Position numbers and translations under genes: made by a program
The notes under the pieces: model-generated
The model's database searches: none
What the model was told of the DNA's origin: nothing
What the model saw: only the letters and a program-made list of their open reading frames with translations
In this document: one piece after another, positions 8,777 through 17,165 of the stretch
Position numbering within the stretch: the first letter of the stretch is position 1
How the letters are laid out: the number at the start of each line of letters is the position of its first letter
Origin: JABWCQ01 sp964587105
Lineage (GTDB): Bacteria > Electryoneota > RPQS01
Length of the DNA: 64,000 bases
NCBI GenBank assembly: GCA_964587105.1
Contig: CAZPKG010000004.1
Location: 179,941 to 243,940, forward strand
Direction: 5' to 3'

Positions 8777-8797
8777 CCATACTCAGAAACTCTTCGC

Positions 8798-8852
8798 AAG
8801 TTCAAAGTTTACCATCGGTGCTTCTGGCGATATAGCACATATTTGCACACTG
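8798..8852. repeat. Degenerate arm-type repeat block A
   Basis: A 55-nt block beginning AAGTTCAA, 86 nt after the end of core A. It resembles the blocks at 26631 and 43410, which have the same 86-nt offset, but its TTAGCAC units have decayed (TATAGCACAT, TTTGCACAC). Probably a recombinase arm-binding region. Confidence 0.5.
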
Positions 8853-9009
8853 GAAGCGTCTACTTGAAAGTAGCTTCGGACAGGCTCTTTCACCCAATCC
8901 GGATCGGTGTTTGACAGGCCAATTTGATTTGCATACATCCTTGAGCCTGCAATTGTAATTCTGATCATTTAATGTAACATGCTCTAACGGAGAACAGCGC
9001 GAATCGGAA

Positions 9010-10641
9010 TCAGTCAGGTGACAGCCACTGAAAAAGTTCATCGGCATTTGTCAGTAATCTTAGACTGTCAATCCGCTGGAGGTCCCGCATTGTTCTCGCC
9101 AGCTCGGATATGCCGGCAAGGTACTCTCCTGACTTGTTCGGAGGGTACATAGCAAGAACAACGAGTTGGACTTTGTTTCTCGCATCGGCGTCGACTATCC
9201 CTTGTCTTGGAATACCTGCCGCCCAATATACAGCACTAAGACCACTGACAACAGCGTGGGGCACGGCAAGACCCTCGTTCAGGAAGGTTGACATTTCAGC
9301 TTCGCGTGTTAGCACGGCTTCAACAGAAGCCGGCTGGACTTCACTTGGACAGCGCTTAACTATTAACTCGTGCAACTCTCTGATTGCGGTCGCTTTCGTC
9401 ATAGGGTGGTCCCAGACCGCCGCAGCCACAAAACGGGGTAGGCTACTCAATGGCCTGTCCACGCGATCTAATTCCACCCTAATCTCGTTTGTTGCGGTGT
9501 CGCCAATTTCTGGAATTCGCTCATCAAGAACTACAATGCGATACCCCGATCCTGCTTCGATAAGTTTTTCTACATTATTCTTAGGTGTGAATACACGCTG
9601 CATTAAGGTCCTTTTGTTGGGTCTTCCAATCACAACATGACCTACTCGGTAGTCTCGAGCAAACCTCAAAATTGTCTCGACGACGTCCTCACCTTTCAAA
9701 GTGAAGACCATCGCCCCAAGTTGATTGGCAAGCGTGAGTGCATCAGCCAACACTCGCTGTTTGCCAGCATCAATCTTCAAGGGTGTTTCTTTGGGTGTCT
9801 GAACATGTACAGCATACCAACGCCTGTTTAAGCGACCTGCTAATCGTGATCCGTATCGAAGTAAATTCGCGTTATTAGGGCCTGATGCACTTAGACAAAC
9901 GACAATTTGGTCAGGCGGTACAGCTGCACTATCATCATGCTGTTCGCGTCGTTTGAAATCAATTTGTGAAGCTGTCTCTCGCAAAGTCAGCTCACGCAAT
10001 TGCTCAAGCCGTGGAGCTTGAAAATAGTTTTGAGATGCAAGCGAAACACGCTCTTGCGGGTAGATTTTCCCTTTCTCCAGGCGTTTTACAAGATCCTCCG
10101 GAGAAAGATCCACGTTGACGATTTCATCCGCCTGCTTCAAGACGAGATCGGGCACTCGCTCTGCAACTCTCACATTGACAAGCCCCTCAACTGTATTGTA
10201 CAGACTCTCCAGGTGTTGGACATTCATGGTTGAGATTACATGGATGCCCGCAGCAAGCAACTCCTCAACATCCATGTAGCGCTTTGAGTTCTTGCTGTCC
10301 GGAGGATTTGTGTGTGCGAGTTCGTCCACCAAAACAATTCGTGGTTTCCTGGACAGTATCGCGTCAGTATTCATTTCCTCGAGCGTTATGCCGCGGTAGG
10401 TTACTTGCTGACGGGGCACTATTTCAAGGCCTTCCAATAATGCGGCGGTGTCTCCGCGTCCGTGCGTTTCGACAAGCCCAACAACGACATCTACACCTTC
10501 TTGCTTCAAGCGGTGTCCCTCTTGCAACATGAGATAGGTTTTCCCGACGCCCGGAGCATATCCGAGATAGACTTTCAAGCGGCCACGCTCAGAACGCCGA
10601 ATGAGATCGAGGAAACTTGATACTTTGCGATCAGGCGCCAT
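9010..10641 (-). CDS. kdpD: Kinase-less KdpD sensor (KdpD + USP domains) fused to PTS EIIA domain
   Basis: 543 residues. Residues 1-215 are the KdpD N-terminal domain with Walker A G27-YAPGVGKT and VDELAHTNPP (105-114). Residues about 245-375 are a universal-stress-protein domain. The four membrane helices, GAF and histidine-kinase parts of normal KdpD (about 890 residues) are absent. Instead, residues about 400-543 form a PTS EIIA type-2 (PtsN-like) domain with the phospho-acceptor motif GLAVPHA (His462). The gene is the last of the kdp operon, 5 nt after kdpC. In E. coli, free EIIA-Ntr binds KdpD and stimulates its kinase, so a fusion of the two is striking. The role is probably to sense K+ or second messengers and act on the separate kinase at 15196-17010; this is inference. 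Confidence 0.9.
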   Translation of the reverse strand: MAPDRKVSSFLDLIRRSERGRLKVYLGYAPGVGKTYLMLQEGHRLKQEGVDVVVGLVETHGRGDTAALLEGLEIVPRQQVTYRGITLEEMNTDAILSRKPRIVLVDELAHTNPPDSKNSKRYMDVEELLAAGIHVISTMNVQHLESLYNTVEGLVNVRVAERVPDLVLKQADEIVNVDLSPEDLVKRLEKGKIYPQERVSLASQNYFQAPRLEQLRELTLRETASQIDFKRREQHDDSAAVPPDQIVVCLSASGPNNANLLRYGSRLAGRLNRRWYAVHVQTPKETPLKIDAGKQRVLADALTLANQLGAMVFTLKGEDVVETILRFARDYRVGHVVIGRPNKRTLMQRVFTPKNNVEKLIEAGSGYRIVVLDERIPEIGDTATNEIRVELDRVDRPLSSLPRFVAAAVWDHPMTKATAIRELHELIVKRCPSEVQPASVEAVLTREAEMSTFLNEGLAVPHAVVSGLSAVYWAAGIPRQGIVDADARNKVQLVVLAMYPPNKSGEYLAGISELARTMRDLQRIDSLRLLTNADELFQWLSPD

Positions 10642-10646
10642 GTACT

Positions 10647-11240
10647 TTAGCTTTCCTTGTCCAGGGCAATGTTTAGAACAAGAACATTTACTCCCGGTTC
10701 TCCAAGAAGTTCAAGCGAACGTGAATCTGTTGCGTCATCAATTAGTTGAAAGACGCGTTCTAATGAAATCTCACGTGTTTTCGCAACGCGGGGAGCTTGG
10801 AGTCTTGCATTCTCTATGCTAATATGAGGATCAAGTCCGCTTGCCGAAGCTGTGACTGCATCGGCGGGGATTGGGACGCCGTGCGGGACACCGTTCAGCT
10901 CGCGATAGGCCATGACACGTTGGGCTACTTGGTTAATCAGCGTTTGCGAAAGCGGCCCCAAGTTTGTGCCGCCAGATGAGGTCGCGTCGTATCCATTTCC
11001 AGCCGCGGATGGGCGCGAATGAAAGTAGCGAACATCAGTAAAAGACTGACCTATTAGTGAAGAGCCCACGACCATGCCGGATGAATTTGTGACTAAACTG
11101 CCGTTTGCTTGCGACGGAAAAAGCGCTTGCGCAATCCCCCACACAACCAACGGATAAACGCCGCACAAGATGACTGTAAGCAATATCGTCGCGAAGAGTG
11201 CGGGCCGTAGCTCTTGAAAAAGTACTTTCATTTTAGACAA
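10647..11240 (-). CDS. kdpC: K+-transporting ATPase subunit C
   Basis: A 197-residue single-span subunit that stabilises the KdpFABC complex and tunes ATP affinity. The N-terminal membrane helix LFATILLTVILCGVYPLVVWGIAQALFP is followed by family motifs NGSLV, GSSLIGQSF, YFHSRPSAAGNGYDATSSGGTNLGP and DAVTASASGLDPHISIENA. The start overlaps the kdpB stop by 8 nt and kdpD-EIIA follows after 5 nt. Length is normal. Confidence 0.97.
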   Translation of the reverse strand: MSKMKVLFQELRPALFATILLTVILCGVYPLVVWGIAQALFPSQANGSLVTNSSGMVVGSSLIGQSFTDVRYFHSRPSAAGNGYDATSSGGTNLGPLSQTLINQVAQRVMAYRELNGVPHGVPIPADAVTASASGLDPHISIENARLQAPRVAKTREISLERVFQLIDDATDSRSLELLGEPGVNVLVLNIALDKES

Positions 11241-13257
11241 TCTTCAAAGCTGTGATAAGCATATCAATTGCCTTGATACCAATAAAAGGAACGACGATTC
11301 CGCCAAGTCCGTAGATTAACAGATTGCGACGCAAAATAGATCCGGCACTTGCAGGGCGGAATTCGACGCCTCGCAAAGCCAGTGGGGTCAAAGCGATAAT
11401 GATCAGCGCATTAAAGATGACCGCGCTCATAATCGCACTGTACGGGCTATCAAGACGCATAACATTGAGCGGCGCAATTACAGCAAACGTACCCATCAGC
11501 ATTGCCGGAATAATTGCGAAGTATTTTGCGACGTCGTTCGCAATGCTGAACGTAGTTAATGCCCCTCGTGTAATTAGAAGTTGCTTGCCGGTCTCGACGA
11601 CTTCTATAAGCTTCGTGGGATTGGAGTCAAGATCGATCATATTACCCGCTTCTTTAGCAGCTTGAGTACCGGTGTTCATGGCTACGCCGACGTCGGCTTG
11701 CGCAAGCGCTGGAGCATCGTTAGTGCCATCACCGGTCATTGCAACGAGATGCCCCTTTGCCTGTTCGCTTCGAATCAACTCCAGCTTGTCTTCAGGTGTT
11801 GCCTCTGCGAGATAATCATCAACCCCGGCTTCCTTGGCAATCGTCGCGGCGGTAAGCGGGTTGTCACCCGTGATCATAACAGTCTTGATTCCCATCGCGC
11901 GAAGTCGCGCGAAACGGTCTGGAAGACCTGTTTTCACAATATCCCTCAAGTAAATGACACCCAAGACTTTTTTGTCCTTGGCAACGACAATCGGCGTTCC
12001 GCCCGCTGTCGCGATTTTCTGCACTGAGTCCTCAACTTCGTTTGGAAATGAGCTGTCAATATATGAGCGAACAGCATCTGCCGCGCCCTTGCGAATCTCC
12101 AGCCTATGGGCGTTCAGACCGCTCATGCGTGTCTTGGCGGTAAACGGTACAAACTCTGCACCCTGAAGTTCTTTGATACTTCTCTCGCGGAAGCCATGTT
12201 CCTTGGCAAGTACAACAATGCTGCGACCCTCTGGAGTTTCGTCTGCAAGTGATGCAAGCTGGGCCGCATCTACCAAGTCGCGGATGTTCACGCCGGGCGC
12301 AGGAATGAACTCCGTAGCCTGACGGTTGCCTAATGTAATTGTACCGGTCTTATCAAGCAAGAGAACGTCCACATCGCCCGCAGCTTCAACAGAGCGACCG
12401 CTCATGGCCAACACGTTTTTTCGTGAAAGGCGGTCGATTCCGGCAATACCGATAGCGCTTAACAAACCGCCAATCGTTGTCGGAATCAGACACACCAGAA
12501 GCGAAACAAGCACAGTAATCGAGAAGCTGACTCCTGAATAGACGCCAAAGGGCTTCAATGTTACAATTACTAACAGGAATATCAGTGTCAATGCTGACAA
12601 GAGAATTGTCAACGCGATCTCATTAGGCGTCTTTTGACGGCGTGCACCTTCTACAAGCGCAATCATTTTATCCATCAGGCTTTCACCGGGATTGGCTGAA
12701 ACGCGCACGAGAATAGAATCAGAAAGTACAACAGTTCCGCCAGTAACCGAACTGCGATCTCCGCCTGATTCGCGCACGACAGGTGCGGACTCACCTGTGA
12801 TCGCCGATTCGTTGACCATCGCGGCACCCTCGATGACTTCACCGTCAGCCGGGATCAGTTCACCGGCGCTAACTCGCACAACGTCATCTTTGCATAAAGA
12901 GTCGGACGACACAAGATGATAGCTGCCGTTGCTCATGAGTTTGTTGGCATTCGTTTGTGAGCGGGACTTCCGCAAGGCATCGGCTTGCGCTTTACCGCGA
13001 CTTTCTGCCAGCGATTCAGCGAAGTTTGAGAAAAACACGGTGATCCATAACCAGGCCGCAATCTGAAGCGAGAAGGATAGCGGTTCGTCTTGCGTCCAGC
13101 CCAGAATCGGAGCAAGAGAGGTAATAAACGCGCCGATCAACGTAACGAACATCACCGGATTGCGCAACTGCTCGTTGGGATTGAGCTTGCGTAAGGCGGC
13201 CCTCAACGCCGGGACGAGCACGGAACGATCAAGAATGCTTATAGCTTTGGTGCTCAT
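11233..13257 (-). CDS. kdpB: K+-transporting P-type ATPase catalytic subunit B
   Basis: A 674-residue P-type ATPase subunit that hydrolyses ATP to drive K+ uptake through KdpA. The phosphorylation site DKTGT has Asp302. TGES (154-157) lies in SAITGESAPVVRESGGD, whose Ser157 corresponds to the inhibitory phosphoserine of E. coli KdpB. The hinge MTGDGTNDAPALAQADVGVAMN is intact. The length is close to that of E. coli KdpB (682). It lies 3 nt after kdpA and overlaps kdpC. Confidence 0.98.
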   Translation of the reverse strand: MSTKAISILDRSVLVPALRAALRKLNPNEQLRNPVMFVTLIGAFITSLAPILGWTQDEPLSFSLQIAAWLWITVFFSNFAESLAESRGKAQADALRKSRSQTNANKLMSNGSYHLVSSDSLCKDDVVRVSAGELIPADGEVIEGAAMVNESAITGESAPVVRESGGDRSSVTGGTVVLSDSILVRVSANPGESLMDKMIALVEGARRQKTPNEIALTILLSALTLIFLLVIVTLKPFGVYSGVSFSITVLVSLLVCLIPTTIGGLLSAIGIAGIDRLSRKNVLAMSGRSVEAAGDVDVLLLDKTGTITLGNRQATEFIPAPGVNIRDLVDAAQLASLADETPEGRSIVVLAKEHGFRERSIKELQGAEFVPFTAKTRMSGLNAHRLEIRKGAADAVRSYIDSSFPNEVEDSVQKIATAGGTPIVVAKDKKVLGVIYLRDIVKTGLPDRFARLRAMGIKTVMITGDNPLTAATIAKEAGVDDYLAEATPEDKLELIRSEQAKGHLVAMTGDGTNDAPALAQADVGVAMNTGTQAAKEAGNMIDLDSNPTKLIEVVETGKQLLITRGALTTFSIANDVAKYFAIIPAMLMGTFAVIAPLNVMRLDSPYSAIMSAVIFNALIIIALTPLALRGVEFRPASAGSILRRNLLIYGLGGIVVPFIGIKAIDMLITALKIV

Positions 13258-13260
13258 GGA

Positions 13261-15000
13261 TCAAAAGAGTAGCGTGGAATGAGTCATCAGGAATTGTTCA
13301 AGCACTGGCCCTAAGGCGAGCACAGGCAGAAACGTCAATGCGCCGATAATTAGCACAGTTCCGGTTAAGAGCACTGTAAACGTCACACCGGACACAGGGA
13401 AACTGCCCGCACCTTCGGCAACGAGTCTCTTGGAAGCAAGTTGTCCCGCAATCGACATTACCGGTACGATAATCATGAAGCGGCCAACGAGCATCGCGAT
13501 ACCCATAAGAGTATCGTACCACGGAAAGTTTGTTCCAAGACCGGCAAAAGCGCTGCCGTTGTTTCCTGTTGCCGATGAAAAAGCGTACAGCACTTCGCTA
13601 AGTCCGTGCGGACCGCTATTGTTGAGGGATGCTGTTCCCCAATGCGAGACAACGCCCCAAGCGGTAAACCCAAGGATTGAAATCACGGGAACAAGAATAC
13701 CAATGGCCGCAAGCTTTACTTCAGTTGCGCCAATCTTTTTACCCAAATACTCCGGTGTGCGACCGACCATCAACCCGGCAATGAAAATTGCGAGGATGAC
13801 GTAAAGGAGCATACCGTACAGCCCTGCGCCGACTCCACCAAAGATGACTTCTCCAATTTGCATATTAAACAAGGGAACGAAACCGCCCATGGGTGTCATC
13901 GAATCGTGCATCGAGTTGACCGCACCGCAAGATGCATCGGTGGTGATCGTAGAAAAGAGTGCGCTGTTAAAGATTCCGAAACGCGTTTCCTTGCCTTCCA
14001 TGTTTCCATCGGCTGCGGCGACACCCAACGCCGTGAGACGCGGATTGCCCGTTGATTCTGCATTCCATGCTACTAACGTGCCGCCGACAAACATTACAGC
14101 CATTGTGACCCAAACCGCCCAACCGTGTCCCTGTGACTTAACCATGCGGCCAAGATAATACGTCAGTCCTGCCGGGATGAGAAAGATTGAAAGCAGTTGA
14201 AAGAAGTTGGTCAACGGAGTGGGATTCTCATAGGGATGAGCCGCGTTTGCGTTCATAAACCCGCCGCCGTTTGTGCCAAGCATTTTAATTGCGACCTGTG
14301 AGGCCATCGGACCTTGCGCAATTATCTGTGTGGGCGAAAGCGTGCTATCTAACGCCGCGTCTTGCATGATGTTGACTATCTCATAGGATTTGAAATTCTG
14401 GATCATACCCTGACTGACAAGGAATAGCGCAAATACTAAGCTGATCGGAAGCAATACATATAAGGTGACCCGTGTAAGATCGACCCAAAAGTTACCAATC
14501 GTCTTGGCCGATGCGCGTGCGATTCCTCGCACCAGCGCAGCGGCGATCGCGATTCCGACCGCAGCGGAAGTGAAATTATGAAAAGTCAAGCCGACCATTT
14601 GCGAGAAATACGACATTGTCCCCTCCCCACCATAACTTTGCCAGTTCGTGTTCGTCGTAAAACTCGCCGCCGTATTAAACGTCAAGTGGCTCGACAATGG
14701 TCCAAAGTGTTGTGGATTTAGCGGTAATATATGCTGCATACGGAGAATCGTATATGTGAGCAGCATCCCAAAGAAACTGAACGTCAGAATCGAGAATGTA
14801 TATGACTTCCAGTCTTGCTCCACCGTCGGATCTACTCGCAGCAACTTGTATGTCAGTCGCTCTATTCCTCCGAACACAGGTTCAATCCCCACGCGTGCTT
14901 CAAAGTTAAGCACACGATAGAGATAGACCCCCATCGGCTTAGTTAGCAGCGCTAATATTCCCAGGTATAGGGAAAGTTGAATCCAACCTCCAATGCCCAT
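13261..15000 (-). CDS. kdpA: K+-transporting ATPase channel subunit A
   Basis: A 579-residue, ten-helix subunit of the SKT superfamily that binds and conducts K+. The four selectivity-type loops are visible: FNTAASFTTNTNWQ, MLGTNGGGFMNANAAHPYENP, SCGAVNSMHDSMTPMGG and SSATGNNGSAFAGLG. The length is near E. coli KdpA (557). It starts 7 nt after kdpF and is followed directly by kdpB. Confidence 0.98.
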   Translation of the reverse strand: MGIGGWIQLSLYLGILALLTKPMGVYLYRVLNFEARVGIEPVFGGIERLTYKLLRVDPTVEQDWKSYTFSILTFSFFGMLLTYTILRMQHILPLNPQHFGPLSSHLTFNTAASFTTNTNWQSYGGEGTMSYFSQMVGLTFHNFTSAAVGIAIAAALVRGIARASAKTIGNFWVDLTRVTLYVLLPISLVFALFLVSQGMIQNFKSYEIVNIMQDAALDSTLSPTQIIAQGPMASQVAIKMLGTNGGGFMNANAAHPYENPTPLTNFFQLLSIFLIPAGLTYYLGRMVKSQGHGWAVWVTMAVMFVGGTLVAWNAESTGNPRLTALGVAAADGNMEGKETRFGIFNSALFSTITTDASCGAVNSMHDSMTPMGGFVPLFNMQIGEVIFGGVGAGLYGMLLYVILAIFIAGLMVGRTPEYLGKKIGATEVKLAAIGILVPVISILGFTAWGVVSHWGTASLNNSGPHGLSEVLYAFSSATGNNGSAFAGLGTNFPWYDTLMGIAMLVGRFMIIVPVMSIAGQLASKRLVAEGAGSFPVSGVTFTVLLTGTVLIIGALTFLPVLALGPVLEQFLMTHSTLLF

Positions 15001-15007
15001 TGTTGCC

Positions 15008-15091
15008 TCAGAATTTCTCTGGTCGAATCATTGCGACGAGCAGATAGATCATCAAGCCAATCGCGAGAGCACCAAGTACGATGTCGGCCAT
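15008..15091 (-). CDS. kdpF: K+-transporting ATPase subunit F
   Basis: A 27-residue single-span peptide, beginning MADIVLGALAIGL and ending VAMIRPEKF, which is the standard KdpF pattern (one helix, then RPE+F). It is located directly upstream of kdpA, as usual. It stabilises the Kdp complex. Confidence 0.92.
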   Translation of the reverse strand: MADIVLGALAIGLMIYLLVAMIRPEKF

Positions 15092-15093
15092 GT

Positions 15094-15177
15094 TTAGAGT
15101 CCGTCACAAAGTTGAGTGAGTTTGCCCATTAAGGCAAAGAAGGCCGCGGTACCAATCAAGTAAATGAAATCAACCAT
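15094..15177 (-). CDS. 27-aa membrane peptide upstream of kdpF
   Basis: An open frame beginning MVDFIYLIGTAAFFALMG and ending TQLCDGL, 2 nt upstream of kdpF and 18 nt downstream of the sensor kinase. It is one hydrophobic helix with a short Cys-containing tail. Similar short peptides (helix followed by an LC(D/E)-L-type tail) are, from memory, frequent just before kdpF in other phyla. TGTAGAG precedes the ATG as a weak ribosome-binding site. The function is unknown; an extra Kdp subunit is possible. Confidence 0.65.
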   Translation of the reverse strand: MVDFIYLIGTAAFFALMGKLTQLCDGL

Positions 15178-15195
15178 CTCTACACTTTATCTTTC

Positions 15196-17010
15196 CTATT
15201 GAACACACTTTTGTAAAGTAATACTGAACACTGACCCTTTGCCAAGTTCGCTCTTAACTCGTATGGATCCGCCGTGAGCTTCCACGATTTCGCGTGCGAT
15301 AGCCAGTCCAAGTCCAGCGCCGTCAGTGGCTACCTTGGATTTGCCGCGATAGAAGCGATCAAAAATGTGAGGCAGTTCTTCTTTCGGTATGCCCGGCCCT
15401 TGATCTGCAATTGATATGTCTATGGTCATTTCATTGCAGATTGCTGAAAGGGTCACCTCACCTCCCGCCTGGCTGAACCTTAAGGCATTCGACAGCAGAT
15501 TACTGAATACGTGGGAAATACGCGCTTCGTTTGCAAATACTTCAGGCAAATCCTCAGGTACATCAAGCACTAACTTAACCCCCAGATGCTGATATGCGCT
15601 TTGCGAAACTGCGACAGCACGGTCGATAAGTTTGTAAGTGGACACCGGCACAAGATCGAGCTGCGTCTTTCCTGCTTTATAGCGGGCAACGTCTAACAAT
15701 TCATTAACGATGCCAAACAAGCGCTCAGCATCATCACGAGCTGCGGTTAACAATTCAGCTTGTTTGTCATTGAGTTGACCGACTCTTTCGTCGTGCAGCA
15801 TGTGCAGAGCCATTCGGACTGATGTTAAAGGAGTCTTTAACTCGTGTGAAACAGTCGACACCAGGTCATTTTCCAATTCAGACACGCGGCGCAACCGCGT
15901 GACATCGACGTAGACTAGGATAATCCCGACCGGCAGCCCTTCTGAATCTCTTATGGGCAGTACGCGCGGTAGAAAGAACTTTTCCTTTCCTTTGACAAAC
16001 GCTTGCACGACTCGTTCAGATTCTTTGTCCCCAACGAATTGGCCGGAGGTCTCTACATGCAGAGACTTGTGCCACTCGGGCGATGTGTCGTATATGCTCC
16101 CACCTGGCCGGACCCCTACGATTCTACGTGCGGCCGCGTTGGCAAGCTCTACCGTTGCATCCGGAGCCATGACAATAACTGCATCTGGCAAGCTGTCGAG
16201 GACCAGTTGCGCGCTTTGCTGACTTCGAGCCAGTTTTGCTTGATCTCCCTGCTTGAGCAACCTGAGTTCTGCGGCCATGTCATTGAACGCTTCCATGAGC
16301 TGACCCACTTCATCGCGAATTCTGGGCTGGAGTACAAGGTTTAGATTGCCAGATTGAATTTCCCGTATTGATTGAGTTAGAATTTTCAGGGGTTGAAGAA
16401 CTGCTCGTCCAGTAACTAAGATCAGGATCAATGCTAATAGAATTCCGGCTATTATCAGGACATAAGTGAATTGCTTTGCTTCTTGCGCACGGCGCTGCGC
16501 TTCTCCATCGACGGCAATCATGTTGGACAAGTTCATGTCCGAAATGTTCTGAATGACTAATTGAAGTCGCTCGACAGCAGGCCTAAACAGTCCATGATAA
16601 CGTGCGAGAGTAGTCGAATCACCAAGTGTACCGCCGGTTAGTTGTAGCGCCTCTGCTTGGACTTTTTGCCAGAACTCAATGACAGCTTTGACTGAATCTC
16701 TTTCACCGGATAAAGTGATGTTCCCCTGTTCAAGCTTAAGCATTTGATTAAACTGTTGTGTCGCGGCTTCAATTCTCATGCTGTCAAGGCGCTGGCCGAG
16801 TACTGTGACATCCTGCACTTCATCGTGAAAATCGCTGAGAGCCTTCTTCAACCCTTCGCAATAGACAATGCTGTCATAGTTTTCCCGTAGAATTTTGGTC
16901 AGAGCATTCCCGTAACTGTTTACAACGCTAGTACCGATTGCGGCTACGAGAACCGCGACGGCAAGAAGTGCCGAAAAACCTACAATGAGTTTTGCTTTAA
17001 GGCTGAACAT
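15196..17010 (-). CDS. Membrane sensor histidine kinase (HAMP-PAS-HisKA-HATPase)
   Basis: 604 residues from the chosen start. Order: membrane helix LIVGFSALLAVAVLVAAIG, periplasmic helical region of about 150 residues, second helix YVLIIAGILLALILILVTG, HAMP, PAS (LDSLPDAVIVMAPDATVELAN), HisKA with VSHELKTPLTSVR (phospho-acceptor His), and HATPase_c with NLLSNALRFS, DQGPGIP and GAGLGLAIAREIVEAHGGS. The frame is open further upstream (to 17121), but that part contains a terminator hairpin. The ATG at 17010 has AAGGAAAGC before it and opens with a normal membrane start (MFSLKAKLIVGF), so it was chosen. It probably partners the NtrC-type regulator upstream and replaces the KdpD kinase. Confidence 0.9.
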   Translation of the reverse strand: MFSLKAKLIVGFSALLAVAVLVAAIGTSVVNSYGNALTKILRENYDSIVYCEGLKKALSDFHDEVQDVTVLGQRLDSMRIEAATQQFNQMLKLEQGNITLSGERDSVKAVIEFWQKVQAEALQLTGGTLGDSTTLARYHGLFRPAVERLQLVIQNISDMNLSNMIAVDGEAQRRAQEAKQFTYVLIIAGILLALILILVTGRAVLQPLKILTQSIREIQSGNLNLVLQPRIRDEVGQLMEAFNDMAAELRLLKQGDQAKLARSQQSAQLVLDSLPDAVIVMAPDATVELANAAARRIVGVRPGGSIYDTSPEWHKSLHVETSGQFVGDKESERVVQAFVKGKEKFFLPRVLPIRDSEGLPVGIILVYVDVTRLRRVSELENDLVSTVSHELKTPLTSVRMALHMLHDERVGQLNDKQAELLTAARDDAERLFGIVNELLDVARYKAGKTQLDLVPVSTYKLIDRAVAVSQSAYQHLGVKLVLDVPEDLPEVFANEARISHVFSNLLSNALRFSQAGGEVTLSAICNEMTIDISIADQGPGIPKEELPHIFDRFYRGKSKVATDGAGLGLAIAREIVEAHGGSIRVKSELGKGSVFSITLQKCVQ

Positions 17011-17087
17011 GCTTTCCTTGTATTGCGAACGAGATACCAACTGCTTCGTCAACTCGGCCGCCTTGTAAAAGATGAAGTTAAGAACCA

Positions 17088-17118
17088 AAAACGCCTCTCC
17101 GGTAACGGAAAGGCGTTT
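17088..17118 (-). terminator. Hairpin terminator or attenuator between regulator and kinase genes
   Basis: On the minus strand AAACGCCT-(1 nt)-TCCG-loop-CGGA-(1 nt)-AGGCGTTT is followed by TTTGG, giving a 12-bp stem with one mismatch and a T-run. It sits 48 nt after the regulator stop and 78 nt before the kinase ATG. It would lower read-through into the kinase-kdp part, or be an attenuation point. Confidence 0.75.
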
Positions 17119-17165
17119 CAAGAATCAATGACAAATCGGCAAAGCATTGAAATTTGAAATGCATA

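Larger units (their letters stand above)
8540..9009. other. Intergenic stretch holding att site A
   Basis: No credible gene is seen here. It holds att core A (8692-8712), a hairpin (8755-8776) and the degenerate arm block (8798-8852). Short open frames in this stretch lack ribosome-binding sites and family signatures. Confidence 0.7.

Noticed and set aside
17016..17030. Sigma54-like TGG(N11)C element before the kinase gene on the minus strand
   Set aside because: GG and GC have the right 10-nt spacing, but three consensus positions fail, and the start would fall inside the ribosome-binding site.
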